Shown here: one piece after another, positions 8,007-15,920 of the stretch
Layout of the letters: every line of letters starts with the position of its first letter
Numbering within the stretch: the first letter of the stretch is position 1
Origin: Lactobacillus sp. ESL0679
GTDB lineage: Bacteria > Bacillota > Bacilli > Lactobacillales > Lactobacillaceae
Assembly: GCF_029433515.1 (NCBI RefSeq)
Contig: NZ_JAQTIG010000002.1
Location: 1-64,000 of the forward strand
Length of the DNA: 64,000 bases
Reading direction: 5' to 3'
Program-made: the position numbers and the translations under genes
The notes under the pieces: generated by a model
Told to the model about the DNA's origin: nothing
Seen by the model: the letters and a program-made list of their open reading frames with translations, nothing else
Databases searched by the model: none

Positions 8007-9141
8007 TTTAGCAGCGGAATTTGAAGAGCATGACGTTGACTATTATATAGAAGAAATGCTGGACGGAGTACCAGACGACATTGATAAGCGTGAAGGTTCC
8101 GTTATTTATGATGCGATTGCTCCTGCAGCTTTGGTTATGGCACAGGAGAATCAACGTATGGCCATGATTATCAAGGAGACATATGTGAGAACAGCTGAAG
8201 GCGAATTCTTGGATTATCGAGCGGCTGAACGAGGGACGGCTCGATATGCGGCGACACAAACTGAAGTTAAAGCGAAGATTACTGATAATGATGGCAATGG
8301 ACTAACAAATGTACAGGTAGGCGACCAATTCGCAAGTATTGGTGAAACGCCTATTTTTTATACCGTTACGCAAATTTATGATGACTTAACGGTTGCAATG
8401 ACAGCTGACGACCCTGGGACAACACCCAATGGCTATCTGGGGCAGATTTTACCGGTTACGCCAAATGACGAGTTGTCCTGGGCCGAGATTACCGAAATTA
8501 TCGCACCAGCTCGTGATGAAGAAACGGACGACCACTTACGAGCCAGACTGCTGGGTTCAGATGATTGGATTGCCTACGGTGGCAATATTGCGGACTACCT
8601 AGCAATGACCAGCAAGATTACCGAGGTCGGTGCAACACAGGTTTACCCCGTTTGGAATGGTCCGGGGAGTGTTAAGTTAGTTATTTTAAATAATGACTTA
8701 ATGCCAGCTAATCAAGATTTAATTACAAAGGTCAAAAATCTGATTGACCCTACAGATAGTGAAGCTCAAGGTTATGGCTTAGCGCCGATTGACCATCAGG
8801 TTACTGTAACTGCACCCACAGCTTTGACCGTTGATATTGCGACAAATATTCAAATCGACAGTCAACACAGCGCAGATGCAGTGAAGCAGCAAATTAACGA
8901 TCAATTAACCGAGTATTTCAAAAATTTGCGTGCTTCATGGAATTTAATTGATCCGAAAACTGGACGCGGTTATGCCATGATGATTTACCGCTCAAAGATA
9001 TTGTCACAAATCATGCAAATTGAAGGCGTGATGAACGCAACAATCCCTAGCTTAAATGGTGCTGACAGTGATATTAAATTGGTGTTTGATAATAGCACTT
9101 CGCAATTGCCAATCTTAGGGACGGTGACACTAAATGAGTAA
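7993..9141 (+). CDS. Baseplate J-like protein (XkdT-like)
   Basis: 382 aa from GTG 7,993, inside the end of the DUF2634 gene. Family features are DIDKREGSVIYDAIAPAAL near residue 30, the YLDYRAAERG-like segment (FLDYRAAERGTAR), an inserted beta domain (residues about 95-165), and RDEETDDHLRARLL (about 175). It forms the wedge ring of the contractile-tail baseplate. The C-terminus overlaps the next start by 8 bp. Confidence 0.9.
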   Translation: MTPDDLAAEFEEHDVDYYIEEMLDGVPDDIDKREGSVIYDAIAPAALVMAQENQRMAMIIKETYVRTAEGEFLDYRAAERGTARYAATQTEVKAKITDNDGNGLTNVQVGDQFASIGETPIFYTVTQIYDDLTVAMTADDPGTTPNGYLGQILPVTPNDELSWAEITEIIAPARDEETDDHLRARLLGSDDWIAYGGNIADYLAMTSKITEVGATQVYPVWNGPGSVKLVILNNDLMPANQDLITKVKNLIDPTDSEAQGYGLAPIDHQVTVTAPTALTVDIATNIQIDSQHSADAVKQQINDQLTEYFKNLRASWNLIDPKTGRGYAMMIYRSKILSQIMQIEGVMNATIPSLNGADSDIKLVFDNSTSQLPILGTVTLNE

Positions 9142-9685
9142 TGATTTAATGGCTTACTTGCCAGATTATTACCAGGACTTGTACGAAATGCAAGCTATTA
9201 TGCATGCACACGGGCAAGTCTTAGATGAATTTGAGAGTAAACAAATTCGAACGCTGCTCAATCAATTTGTCACGCAGACCGATAGCAAAGGTATTGCGGT
9301 ATTTGAGAACCAGGTTGGTGTGCAACCAAGTCTTGGCGATGATTTAGCTACTAGGCAGAACAGAGTGCTGATGCATTTGCTGCCACCTAGACCGATAACG
9401 ATTAGATATTTGCGAGAATTGTTTAATACTTTGAAAATACCAGTCAATATCACAATTGATTATGGTAAGCGTAATGCAATTGTTGAGGGCAATAGTAGCA
9501 ATATTACTGATGCGCAAGTTGATAATATCCGTTATATTCTGAATGTTTATTTGCCGGCTAACATGCTTTACGAAATCAAGATTGCTTTGAAGCAGGCACT
9601 AATTGGTAATGATTTATTTATTGGTATTGGTATGAAATCAAAAGTGACAACGGTAATTGATGCAAATGTGTCGCAGATTTTTTAA
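9134..9685 (+). CDS. Baseplate/tail protein DUF2313 (YmfQ/XkdU-like)
   Basis: 183 aa. The N-terminus MSNDLMAYLPDYYQDLYEM, the central segment GDDLATRQNRVLMHLLPPRP and the ITIDYGKRNAI stretch match YmfQ/DUF2313 proteins, related to Mu gp48, which link baseplate J to the fibre. Start overlaps the baseplate J stop by 8 bp. It precedes the fibre gene, as in PBSX. Confidence 0.85.
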   Translation: MSNDLMAYLPDYYQDLYEMQAIMHAHGQVLDEFESKQIRTLLNQFVTQTDSKGIAVFENQVGVQPSLGDDLATRQNRVLMHLLPPRPITIRYLRELFNTLKIPVNITIDYGKRNAIVEGNSSNITDAQVDNIRYILNVYLPANMLYEIKIALKQALIGNDLFIGIGMKSKVTTVIDANVSQIF

Positions 9686-9700
9686 AGGAAGTGATAAAAA

Positions 9701-11686
9701 TTGTCAAAATATAATAAGACCGTGCTGACGAATGCCGGGATTGACCTAGCTAAGAAAGTAAACGCTGGACGAGCCAAATTCAGCATTACTAAAGCAGCTA
9801 CTAGCTCAGAGAACTTGTCTGATAAAAGCATTGCTGATTTGCAGAATTTAACTGAATTACCCAGTATTATGCAATATGGCATGATTACTGATGTTGAGGA
9901 CTCAGCACTAGATAAAGACACTGTTATTGGCATGGACTTGAAATTCAATAACAAAGAATTGGCACATGGATACAGCGTCAATGCGATTGGTTTGTATGCC
10001 AAAGAAGATGGCGGCAGCGAATTTTTGTATGCCATTGCCACAGCTGTTGATCCGGAGCATATGCCTGACTTTAACAACAAGGCAATGTTCCAATTCAACG
10101 TAACGATGTATGTGGTAGTTGGGCAGTCTAGTAATGTAACGATTAATGTTACTGAGGAAGGTGTGGCCACTAAACAGGACTTAGTGGCAGTTGAAGCCGA
10201 AGTAGGCAAGAAAGCCAATGTCTCCGATGTCTATGATAAGGCTGCCATTAACCAGAAGCTTGGACTTAAAGCAAACTCAACTGATGTTACCAAGCAAATC
10301 AATCAAGCTAAGGGTGAAGCTGAAAAATATGCTTATGATCAAGCTAAAATTAATGATGATAACTTTAAAGGCTTAAAGCAGCGAGTTGATACTGACGAAA
10401 CGACTAAGGCTAATAAAGCCGATGTTTATAATAAGCAAGAAGTTGATGATAAGGTTGCTGCGGCAGGTAAAGTTAAGTCAGTAAATCATAATGAGCCAGA
10501 TAAAAATGGCAATATTGATATTGATACGGGTGTAACTAGCTTTAATGGCAATAAAGGTAATGTTCTTGGTATTAGTGATATTAAAGTTAATGGTTATGAT
10601 GTTAAAGCTAATGGGGCTAACAATGGTTCTGTTAACTTTAATTATTTTCTCAATGGGCGCAATTTTGCTACTACTGTGAATGGTATCGATGCTACACAAG
10701 ATGGCAACATCACAATACCTGTGGGTGACACTATTGATACTGCTCAAGTTGATGGACATACGGTTAAGCACTTGCTAGAGAATTTCGTAAGACTTTGGGG
10801 CGGTGATGCGCAACGTGAACCTGTAATTAATGGCAAGTCACAGCACTTCTTCGATCAAGTAGAATGGATTGGACGCGTTTTAACCAATAGCGGCTTCTTT
10901 GCTAATGGGAATGATGCTTACACTTTTCCAATTAGAAAAAATGATGGCAGCTACTCAAATGAACAGCTAGCTACTGCACTGAAGTTGATTAGCGAATGCG
11001 CGTATGCTGCTAAAGGTTATACAGATGTGAGTGTCAACGCAATACCTCGTTATTCTGAAAATTTGCTAATTAATTCTTCAACCTACTTACAAGCAATTGG
11101 TGGGAATGGACTGATAAATGAAACCAAAGTATCAGCTATTAAGGGAGATAAGTTTTCTATTGGTGTTTGGATTGATAACACTAAAGACGCAGGCGATAAT
11201 TGTGTTGCACTGTGGCTTTATGATGCGCAAAATAAAGCCATTGCTGTTGCTAAAGGAAATGTTATTGTAGCTGGAAAATCAGGATACTCAAGTGTAACTA
11301 CTACCATCAGCTATGATCAAACTACTTATGTTACTGCTCATATTTCTGGAACAGGTACGCAGTATAGAGAAGTTAAGTTGGCGAAATGGGAAAATGGTTT
11401 GCCGCCTAATATGACGTATAATCATAATCCTGCTGATGAGGAATTGGATGCTAATCTAGCTTTAGATAAAGCTAAGAAGTATGCAGATAGTGCAGCAACT
11501 AGCGCTCAAAATAATGCTAACAGCTATACTAATGGTACTTTGATTGCGCCTAAACAAGATATTAGCAATCTTAAAGGACGTGTAACTGCATTGGAAACTC
11601 GTGAGTACACTCATGATGCAGGTACCGATGTCGACGCGTTAACATATTCGCAAGCACACCCTAGCGTGATTGTGTTTGGCGACTAG
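9701..11686 (+). CDS. Tail fibre / receptor-binding protein
   Basis: 661 aa from TTG 9,701 after AAGGAAGTGAT. Residues about 1-165 are the conserved fibre-attachment domain (KYNKTVLTNAGIDLAKKVNA, then YSVNAIGLYAKEDG). Residues about 165-245 are coiled-coil-like, with repeated KANVSDVY / NKADVYNKQEVDDK trimerisation-type motifs. A shaft follows with SVNHNEPDKNGNIDI and GIDATQDGNITI repeats. Residues about 440-580 look like a beta-sandwich carbohydrate-binding head, and the end is a short coiled segment plus ALTYSQAHPSVIVFGD. It determines host binding; the C-terminal part is expected to be the most variable. Confidence 0.88.
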   Translation: MSKYNKTVLTNAGIDLAKKVNAGRAKFSITKAATSSENLSDKSIADLQNLTELPSIMQYGMITDVEDSALDKDTVIGMDLKFNNKELAHGYSVNAIGLYAKEDGGSEFLYAIATAVDPEHMPDFNNKAMFQFNVTMYVVVGQSSNVTINVTEEGVATKQDLVAVEAEVGKKANVSDVYDKAAINQKLGLKANSTDVTKQINQAKGEAEKYAYDQAKINDDNFKGLKQRVDTDETTKANKADVYNKQEVDDKVAAAGKVKSVNHNEPDKNGNIDIDTGVTSFNGNKGNVLGISDIKVNGYDVKANGANNGSVNFNYFLNGRNFATTVNGIDATQDGNITIPVGDTIDTAQVDGHTVKHLLENFVRLWGGDAQREPVINGKSQHFFDQVEWIGRVLTNSGFFANGNDAYTFPIRKNDGSYSNEQLATALKLISECAYAAKGYTDVSVNAIPRYSENLLINSSTYLQAIGGNGLINETKVSAIKGDKFSIGVWIDNTKDAGDNCVALWLYDAQNKAIAVAKGNVIVAGKSGYSSVTTTISYDQTTYVTAHISGTGTQYREVKLAKWENGLPPNMTYNHNPADEELDANLALDKAKKYADSAATSAQNNANSYTNGTLIAPKQDISNLKGRVTALETREYTHDAGTDVDALTYSQAHPSVIVFGD

Positions 11687-11697
11687 AAAGGGATATT

Positions 11698-12051
11698 ATG
11701 GCAATAACATATAATGGAAAGCAGCATGACCATTTTTATTTAAATGGTGAAAAATTTGAAAAATCATTACGAGACATGATTGGAAAAACTATAAGTGTTA
11801 AAGATGGAACCTGGCTTTCTTATCAGATAGCTTATGATTATTTTAATGATTCTTTTACATCATATGGTGATCAGACTGCCACAATAGAAGGCATTACTAA
11901 AGTGAAAAATAAAATATATTTTATAACTGAATTAGATATTAGATACTGGAATGATGGAGAGGAGGAAGGAGTAAAAATATGCACAGTTGACCCTGATACT
12001 GTGAAAGTAATTTCGGGGGGGGGTAAAAGCCCTAGCTATCAACCTTCTTAG
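11698..12051 (+). CDS. Small tail-tip protein, paralogue 1, ending just after a G9 tract
   Basis: 117 aa. It shares the opening YNGKQHDHFYLNGEKF with the next gene (YNGKKHDHFCYGGQTW), so the two are paralogues. Its last codons follow nine consecutive G (12,015-12,023) and read GGGKSPSYQPS. Loss of one G would replace that end with VKALAINLLRHLFSMEMVPC, stopping inside the next start codon. Location after the fibre suggests a receptor-binding or baseplate accessory protein. No named family is recognised. Confidence 0.65.
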   Translation: MAITYNGKQHDHFYLNGEKFEKSLRDMIGKTISVKDGTWLSYQIAYDYFNDSFTSYGDQTATIEGITKVKNKIYFITELDIRYWNDGEEEGVKICTVDPDTVKVISGGGKSPSYQPS

Positions 12052-12078
12052 ACATTTATTCAGCATGGAGATGGTTCC

Positions 12079-12426
12079 ATGCTGACGTATAATGGCAAGA
12101 AACATGACCATTTTTGCTATGGGGGACAAACGTGGCTTAGCGCCAATTATTTTCCAAAAAAATTCAGATTTGGTAAAAATCCAGGGAAAGAGTGTCAAAC
12201 ATACACTGTTAATGATAATGGCATCTTAGAAGCTAATAACTCTGTTGAGTGGGCAGTTTGCGATCGATCAGGCTTTCCAGTTATGGAAGCTTGGGTTGAC
12301 AATATAATTACTAAAAATGGAGAAGATTATGCTTTAGTAAAGGTAGCTACACAAAAAATAGGTAGCTGGATAAGTGTGGAATCATACATTAAAATATCGG
12401 ATTTTGGCGGTGTGACACCGCTATGA
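12079..12426 (+). CDS. Small tail-tip protein, paralogue 2
   Basis: 115 aa, in the same reading frame as paralogue 1 and separated from it by a single TAG plus nine codons. The ATG is preceded by GGAGATGG about 9 bp upstream. It shares the YNGKKHDHF opening and the general beta-rich plan with paralogue 1, and ends in YIKISDFGGVTPL. Function is inferred only from position behind the tail fibre. Confidence 0.6.
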   Translation: MLTYNGKKHDHFCYGGQTWLSANYFPKKFRFGKNPGKECQTYTVNDNGILEANNSVEWAVCDRSGFPVMEAWVDNIITKNGEDYALVKVATQKIGSWISVESYIKISDFGGVTPL

Positions 12427-12439
12427 TTTAGTAGTTGCT

Positions 12440-12462
12440 TTTTACTTACCTTTTAAGTAAAA
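12440..12462 (+). promoter_or_regulatory. Inverted repeat, probable operator of the toxin-antitoxin pair
   Basis: TTTTACTTA, a 5-nt spacer, then TAAGTAAAA: a perfect 9-bp inverted repeat 35 bp before the antitoxin ATG. Related half-sites (GTAAAAAGTAAG, ATGTAAAA) follow. Antitoxins of this class usually repress their own promoter through such repeats. The assignment is by position. Confidence 0.45.
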
Positions 12463-12496
12463 TGTAAAAAGTAAGATGTAAAAGCGAGGAAAAATT

Positions 12497-12760
12497 ATGA
12501 CAGAGCAAACTTTAAAATTATCAAGTAAAGGACAGGTTGTTATTCCAGTAGCAATAAGACGTAAACTGGGATTGCAAGGCGGCGATGAATTATCAATTAG
12601 TGTTAGTAATAACGAACTAATTATTAAAAAGTTACCAACAGCACTAGAATGGGCTGACTTGATTAAAGATATTCCAACCGAAAGAGTTGATATTGATAAA
12701 AATGGACATTATGATGCCAAAAAGTCACCTGATTTTCATGATTGGATGGTTAATGGCTAA
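12497..12760 (+). CDS. AbrB/MazE-type antitoxin
   Basis: 87 aa. Residues about 5-48 form a swapped-hairpin AbrB DNA-binding domain (LKLSSKGQVVIPVAIRRKLG, GDELSISVSNNELIIKKL). The C-terminal 40 residues, with HDWMVNG at the end, would be the toxin-binding tail. It overlaps the toxin gene by one base (TAATG), the usual antitoxin-first coupling. Preceded by GCGAGGA and the inverted-repeat operator. A toxin-antitoxin pair between fibre and lysis genes is a prophage cargo insertion. Confidence 0.85.
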   Translation: MTEQTLKLSSKGQVVIPVAIRRKLGLQGGDELSISVSNNELIIKKLPTALEWADLIKDIPTERVDIDKNGHYDAKKSPDFHDWMVNG

Positions 12761-13092
12761 TGCAGCCAATGGAGTTATACATCGCCAATGTACCTTTTGA
12801 CGAACAAAATGGTGGTAAAGTGCGACCAGCTTTGGTGTTAGCTGTTAAGAAAAAATATGTAATAGTGTTTAAAATTACAAGTCAATATCAAAATAAATCA
12901 AGTAAGATTAAAAAATTATATTATCCGATAAAGCAATGGCAGGAAGCAGGACTTAAAAAGCAATCCTATGTTGATACACATAAGAATTATGAGATTACTA
13001 AAGAAGCAGTTTTCAGTCGACGTCCGATTGGAAAATTAAATTCTATCGATATTATCGGATTAAGTAAATTTATTAGAAAGCAAGCAATTTAG
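12760..13092 (+). CDS. MazF/PemK-type toxin (probable endoribonuclease)
   Basis: 110 aa. The PemK-like core has IANVPFDEQNGGKVRPALVL (the KxRPALVL motif), VIVFKITSQYQNKSSK, and a C-terminal helix IGLSKFIRKQ. Members cleave mRNA and are neutralised by the preceding antitoxin. A second in-frame ATG at 12,769 could be the real start. The motif order is right but sequence is divergent from classic MazF, so cleavage specificity cannot be stated. Confidence 0.8.
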   Translation: MQPMELYIANVPFDEQNGGKVRPALVLAVKKKYVIVFKITSQYQNKSSKIKKLYYPIKQWQEAGLKKQSYVDTHKNYEITKEAVFSRRPIGKLNSIDIIGLSKFIRKQAI

Positions 13093-13137
13093 CAAAAGAG
13101 CTAAGTTGCTTTTTTATATAGAAAGGCAAATTTAAAA

Positions 13138-13554
13138 ATGACAGAAGAAGCAAAAACATATATCTATTACAGAAGTGACAATCAAGTGTCGTATGCAATT
13201 GATAGAGAGGAACAACCTTTTGGTGATTATATCCCTTATCCTTTTGTGGCTGAGGCACCAGCCCCGTCTATTAAATCTCCTAAGTACGACTGGAATAAGC
13301 GTGAGTGGTTTGAGTTTGCACCTGATGCTCAAGGACAGCTAATTAATCAGCTGTCAGCGGATGTTAAAAGCGTCAAAACGGATACGCAAACAATCAAGAA
13401 TGATAAGACAACAATTGATCAGACACTCACTTCGCTTCAATCAGGTCAAACAACGATTGGTCAACAAGTTGGCAATGTTGTTGACATGGTCTCACAGATG
13501 ATGGCAGCTATGGCAGGGACGCCCACAACAGATACTGGAAAGGAAGCTGAATAA
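13138..13554 (+). CDS. Phage tail accessory protein, unknown
   Basis: 138 aa. Residues 1-60 are beta-rich and aromatic (TYIYYRSDNQVSYAIDREEQ, YDWNKREWFEFAPDAQGQ). Residues 65-115 form a Thr/Gln-rich coiled coil (VKSVKTDTQTIKNDKTTIDQ). Similar small proteins are common between fibre and XkdX in lactobacillus phages. AGAAAGG ribosome site lies 12 bp upstream. It overlaps the next gene by one base. Confidence 0.7.
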   Translation: MTEEAKTYIYYRSDNQVSYAIDREEQPFGDYIPYPFVAEAPAPSIKSPKYDWNKREWFEFAPDAQGQLINQLSADVKSVKTDTQTIKNDKTTIDQTLTSLQSGQTTIGQQVGNVVDMVSQMMAAMAGTPTTDTGKEAE

Positions 13555-13736
13555 TGTTTAATTTGAAACAATTTGCACCAATGATGGAAAAAGTATATCA
13601 ATCACTTTATAATTCAAAGATTTACGATAAAGCTAAAATTGCTTCGTTTGTAGCACTGGGCACGATTGACGCTGCAGCGTATAAACGAATTACAGGGGAA
13701 GATTATTCAGAAGCATCTACTGAAAATAGTAAGTAG
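13554..13736 (+). CDS. XkdX family phage protein
   Basis: 60 aa. The pattern MFNLKQFAPMMEKVYQSLYN with LGTIDAAAYKRITGEDY is that of the XkdX family, short proteins found after the fibre in PBSX-type phages. It starts within the preceding stop (TAATG). Biological role is not established. Confidence 0.85.
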   Translation: MFNLKQFAPMMEKVYQSLYNSKIYDKAKIASFVALGTIDAAAYKRITGEDYSEASTENSK

Positions 13737-13747
13737 GTGCTATTTTA

Positions 13748-14107
13748 TTGGACTGGAATAATTTGTGGGATTGGTTAAGTAGGCTAGGTATCATAACTTG
13801 GGTATCTGGCTTATGGCACCGTCACCGTAAGAAAGTGGCGGCAGAAAAGGAATTATTGGAGCAAGTTCCTAAAATCAAGCAAAGCGTTGATGAACTTACT
13901 AAATTAGTTACGCAGCTAAAAGCTGGTGAGGTTGAGGACTTGCATGTTGAATTAGATGAATTATGTCATGTGATTATTAAGCAAGGCCATTCAACACGCA
14001 ATCAATATACAAGACTGAACCAGATTTATGAAGTTTATCATGCTCTTGGCGGTAATGGTTTAGGAACGAAATTGTACGAAGAAGCTAAAGCACTTTCGAC
14101 GATTTAA
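13748..14107 (+). CDS. Phage protein preceding holin, unknown (XhlA-position)
   Basis: 119 aa from TTG 13,748, after TAGGTGC. The N-terminus is Trp-rich (MDWNNLWDWLSRLGIITWVS) and may lie on a membrane. The middle (residues about 35-75) is coiled-coil-like, and the end holds YEVYHALGGNGLGTKLYEEA, a motif seen in many small lysis-cassette proteins. Its place just before the holin is the xhlA position of PBSX. Function not known. Confidence 0.7.
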   Translation: MDWNNLWDWLSRLGIITWVSGLWHRHRKKVAAEKELLEQVPKIKQSVDELTKLVTQLKAGEVEDLHVELDELCHVIIKQGHSTRNQYTRLNQIYEVYHALGGNGLGTKLYEEAKALSTI

Positions 14108-14119
14108 AGGAGATTAAGT

Positions 14120-14449
14120 ATGGTTAAAATTATGTTTGACACAGTGTATGCTGTGTTATTTTTATTGGCCGTTTTAGTAGGTTTTTATGCCACTAAGCAT
14201 GTAACCAAGAATAAAGCATTATTATTTGTAGAAGATTTGGCAAAAGCTTTTGTCCATCAAGCTGAAACAACTGATTTACCTGGAAAAACTAAGATGGACA
14301 ATGTAATTAGTAGTGTTGAAGACACTTTAGTAAATCACGGAATCAAGGTTGACACTTCACTTGAAGCGGTAATTCGTGCTTTTGCTGAGCAAGAAGTAGC
14401 CAAAATGAATACAGACAAGAAAGAAGATACTAAAGTTGAAAGTAAATAA
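14120..14449 (+). CDS. Phage holin, LL-H family
   Basis: 109 aa. One N-terminal membrane helix (FDTVYAVLFLLAVLVGFYAT), then an amphipathic part (ALLFVEDLAKAFVHQAETTD) and a charged Lys/Asp/Glu-rich tail, as in the lactobacillus LL-H holin family. Holins open the membrane so the endolysin reaches peptidoglycan. AAGGAG lies 9 bp before the ATG. The endolysin start lies 14 bp inside its end. Confidence 0.85.
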   Translation: MVKIMFDTVYAVLFLLAVLVGFYATKHVTKNKALLFVEDLAKAFVHQAETTDLPGKTKMDNVISSVEDTLVNHGIKVDTSLEAVIRAFAEQEVAKMNTDKKEDTKVESK

Positions 14450-14981
14450 GAAATATCAATTAGCAGATAATGAAGGTAGTTCACAGCTGGCTCAACCACG
14501 GTTTATCGTTGCCCACTCAACTGGGACACTTAATGGAGAAGCTTGGGCGATTGCAAGAAACATGAAAAACGGCATTAACAGTTCGCAGACCTACGTCCAT
14601 TTGGTTGTTGACGATAAGAGTATCTATCGTGTGGGTGCTTATAGTTACAAGGCATGGGGTGCAGGAGAACCTGCTAACAGCCTGGCACCAATTCAGATTG
14701 AATTATGTGAGTTTACCAATCATCGTAGAGCTATGAAAGCATATAAACACTATGTCAACTGGCTCAGATGGGCAGCAAAGAAGTACAATATCCCATTGAG
14801 TTTGGATACCAACTCTTATCGTGGAATTAAAACCCACAGCTGGCTTGTTCAGCATGGACTGTCTAACACTAATCACGTTGATCCGTGGCACTATCTACCA
14901 AAGATTGGCGTATCAAAAGCTAAGTTCCAAAAAGACCTAAAGAAAGGCTTTAGTGGATTAAATATTAAATTGACTAAATAA
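14436..14981 (+). CDS. Phage endolysin, N-acetylmuramoyl-L-alanine amidase (amidase_2)
   Basis: 181 aa from TTG 14,436. Residues about 18-160 are an amidase_2/PGRP-type domain: the first zinc His in FIVAHSTGTLN, a central QIELCEFTN beta strand, and the second metal and catalytic site in NHVDPWHYLP. It would cleave the bond between muramic acid and L-alanine. The protein ends some 20 residues after this domain, so no SH3b, LysM or SLAP wall-binding module is present. It overlaps the holin gene and is followed by a terminator. Confidence 0.9.
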   Translation: MKVNKKYQLADNEGSSQLAQPRFIVAHSTGTLNGEAWAIARNMKNGINSSQTYVHLVVDDKSIYRVGAYSYKAWGAGEPANSLAPIQIELCEFTNHRRAMKAYKHYVNWLRWAAKKYNIPLSLDTNSYRGIKTHSWLVQHGLSNTNHVDPWHYLPKIGVSKAKFQKDLKKGFSGLNIKLTK

Positions 14982-14990
14982 AATAGGACA

Positions 14991-15019
14991 GCGTTGGCAT
15001 CTGCTATGGGGGCCAACGC
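14991..15019 (+). other. Hairpin directly after the endolysin gene
   Basis: GCGTTGGC pairs with GCCAACGC around a 13-nt loop. No T-run follows it; the intrinsic terminator comes next. It may protect the 3' end of the late transcript. Confidence 0.55.
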
Positions 15020-15021
15020 AA

Positions 15022-15066
15022 AAGACCGTCTGTAGAGTTTAATTGCTCTATGGGCGATCTTTTTTG
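15022..15066 (+). terminator. Intrinsic terminator of the phage late operon
   Basis: AAGACCGTCTGTAGAG pairs with CTCTATGGGCGATCTT (one mismatch, several G-U) around TTTAATTG, then TTTTTT. It closes the tail-lysis operon. Confidence 0.8.
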
Positions 15067-15156
15067 CTTACAAAAATATTTAATGAACTGAAAAATTATA
15101 TTTAAAAGCATCAAAGTATCGTTATGTGATAAAATACAATAAAAGGAGGAAATAAC

Positions 15157-15357
15157 ATGTTTACAGAAATGACGTTGATTTTTAAGCGAGTTTCAAAACA
15201 ACTTTCTGTTCCTTATAAGAGATTGGAAAATAAGTCGAATAATTATAGCTTGAAAAATAATACTGCTTTTGGTGGATTTACAGAGCAAGATTGGAAAAAT
15301 GTTGGAAATGATTTAAAACGTGGAATTCTAATTTATGGAGAATCAAGAATCAAATAA
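15157..15357 (+). CDS. Small prophage protein (66 aa), unknown
   Basis: 66 aa, with a strong AAAAGGAGG site 9 bp before the ATG, and GATAAAAT upstream as a possible -10, so it looks like the first gene of a separate post-lysis transcript. Basic N-terminal half (IFKRVSKQLSVPYKRLENKS), then a segment FGGFTEQDWKNVGNDLKRGI. No family recognised. It overlaps the DUF2335 gene by 23 bp, suggesting coupled translation. Confidence 0.55.
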   Translation: MFTEMTLIFKRVSKQLSVPYKRLENKSNNYSLKNNTAFGGFTEQDWKNVGNDLKRGILIYGESRIK

Positions 15358-15856
15358 TAAGCAACCAATATCTAACAATATGGATAAAACAGCTGATGAT
15401 AAATTAGATAAAGAGATTATTGATCAAGTTGAAAAAATGGATCTGTCTGATGATAAAAAGGAAACCATTATTTCTTCAATCGCTTCTTTAGAAATGTATT
15501 CGGGACCAATTCCACATCCTAAGATTTTAGCTGGTTATGATGCTTTAGACAAAGGAGCAGCTAAGAAAATTATAGATAATGGAATTGCTGAATCTGAGCA
15601 TAGAAGAAATTTAGAGACTAGTCGACAAAAGAGACGTGGAAGAATGGCGTGGGTATCTTTAATAGCAGTAATTGTATTTATTATAATTACTGCTATTGGA
15701 ACTTTTTATTTAGCACAAGATGGGCATTCAATTTTTGCAACGGGTACGGGGTTAATCAGCTTCTTTACTTTAGTAGGAACTGTATCAAGTAATGTAGAAA
15801 CTTTATCTGGAAATGATGATTTGACTAATAATAAAGACCATGATAAAAATAATTGA
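15335..15856 (+). CDS. DUF2335 family membrane protein
   Basis: 173 aa. A hydrophilic N-terminal part precedes the DUF2335 hallmark SGPIPHPKILAGYDALDKGA and the segment SEHRRNLETSRQKRRGR. Two membrane helices follow (about residues 104-126, MAWVSLIAVIVFIIITAIG, and about 135-155). DUF2335 proteins are frequent in prophages and integrative elements; their function is unknown. Located after the lysis genes and next to attR, the usual place for genes expressed in the lysogen. Followed by its own terminator. Confidence 0.8.
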   Translation: MENQESNNKQPISNNMDKTADDKLDKEIIDQVEKMDLSDDKKETIISSIASLEMYSGPIPHPKILAGYDALDKGAAKKIIDNGIAESEHRRNLETSRQKRRGRMAWVSLIAVIVFIIITAIGTFYLAQDGHSIFATGTGLISFFTLVGTVSSNVETLSGNDDLTNNKDHDKNN

Positions 15857-15864
15857 TACAAAGG

Positions 15865-15905
15865 AAGACCGCTCTGGAGGACAAAACCTCTGGGGCGGTC
15901 TTTTT
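15865..15905 (+). terminator. Intrinsic terminator after the DUF2335 gene
   Basis: AAGACCGCTC-GGAGG pairs with CCTC-GGGGCGGTCTT around ACAAAA, followed by TTTTT. It lies between convergent genes and its A-rich left flank may let it serve both strands. Confidence 0.85.
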
Positions 15906-15920
15906 ATGTACAAGTAAGAT

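Noticed and set aside
9682-10218. 178-codon minus-strand ORF opposite the tail fibre start
   Set aside because: It is fully antisense to the conserved fibre N-terminal domain and shows no family features.
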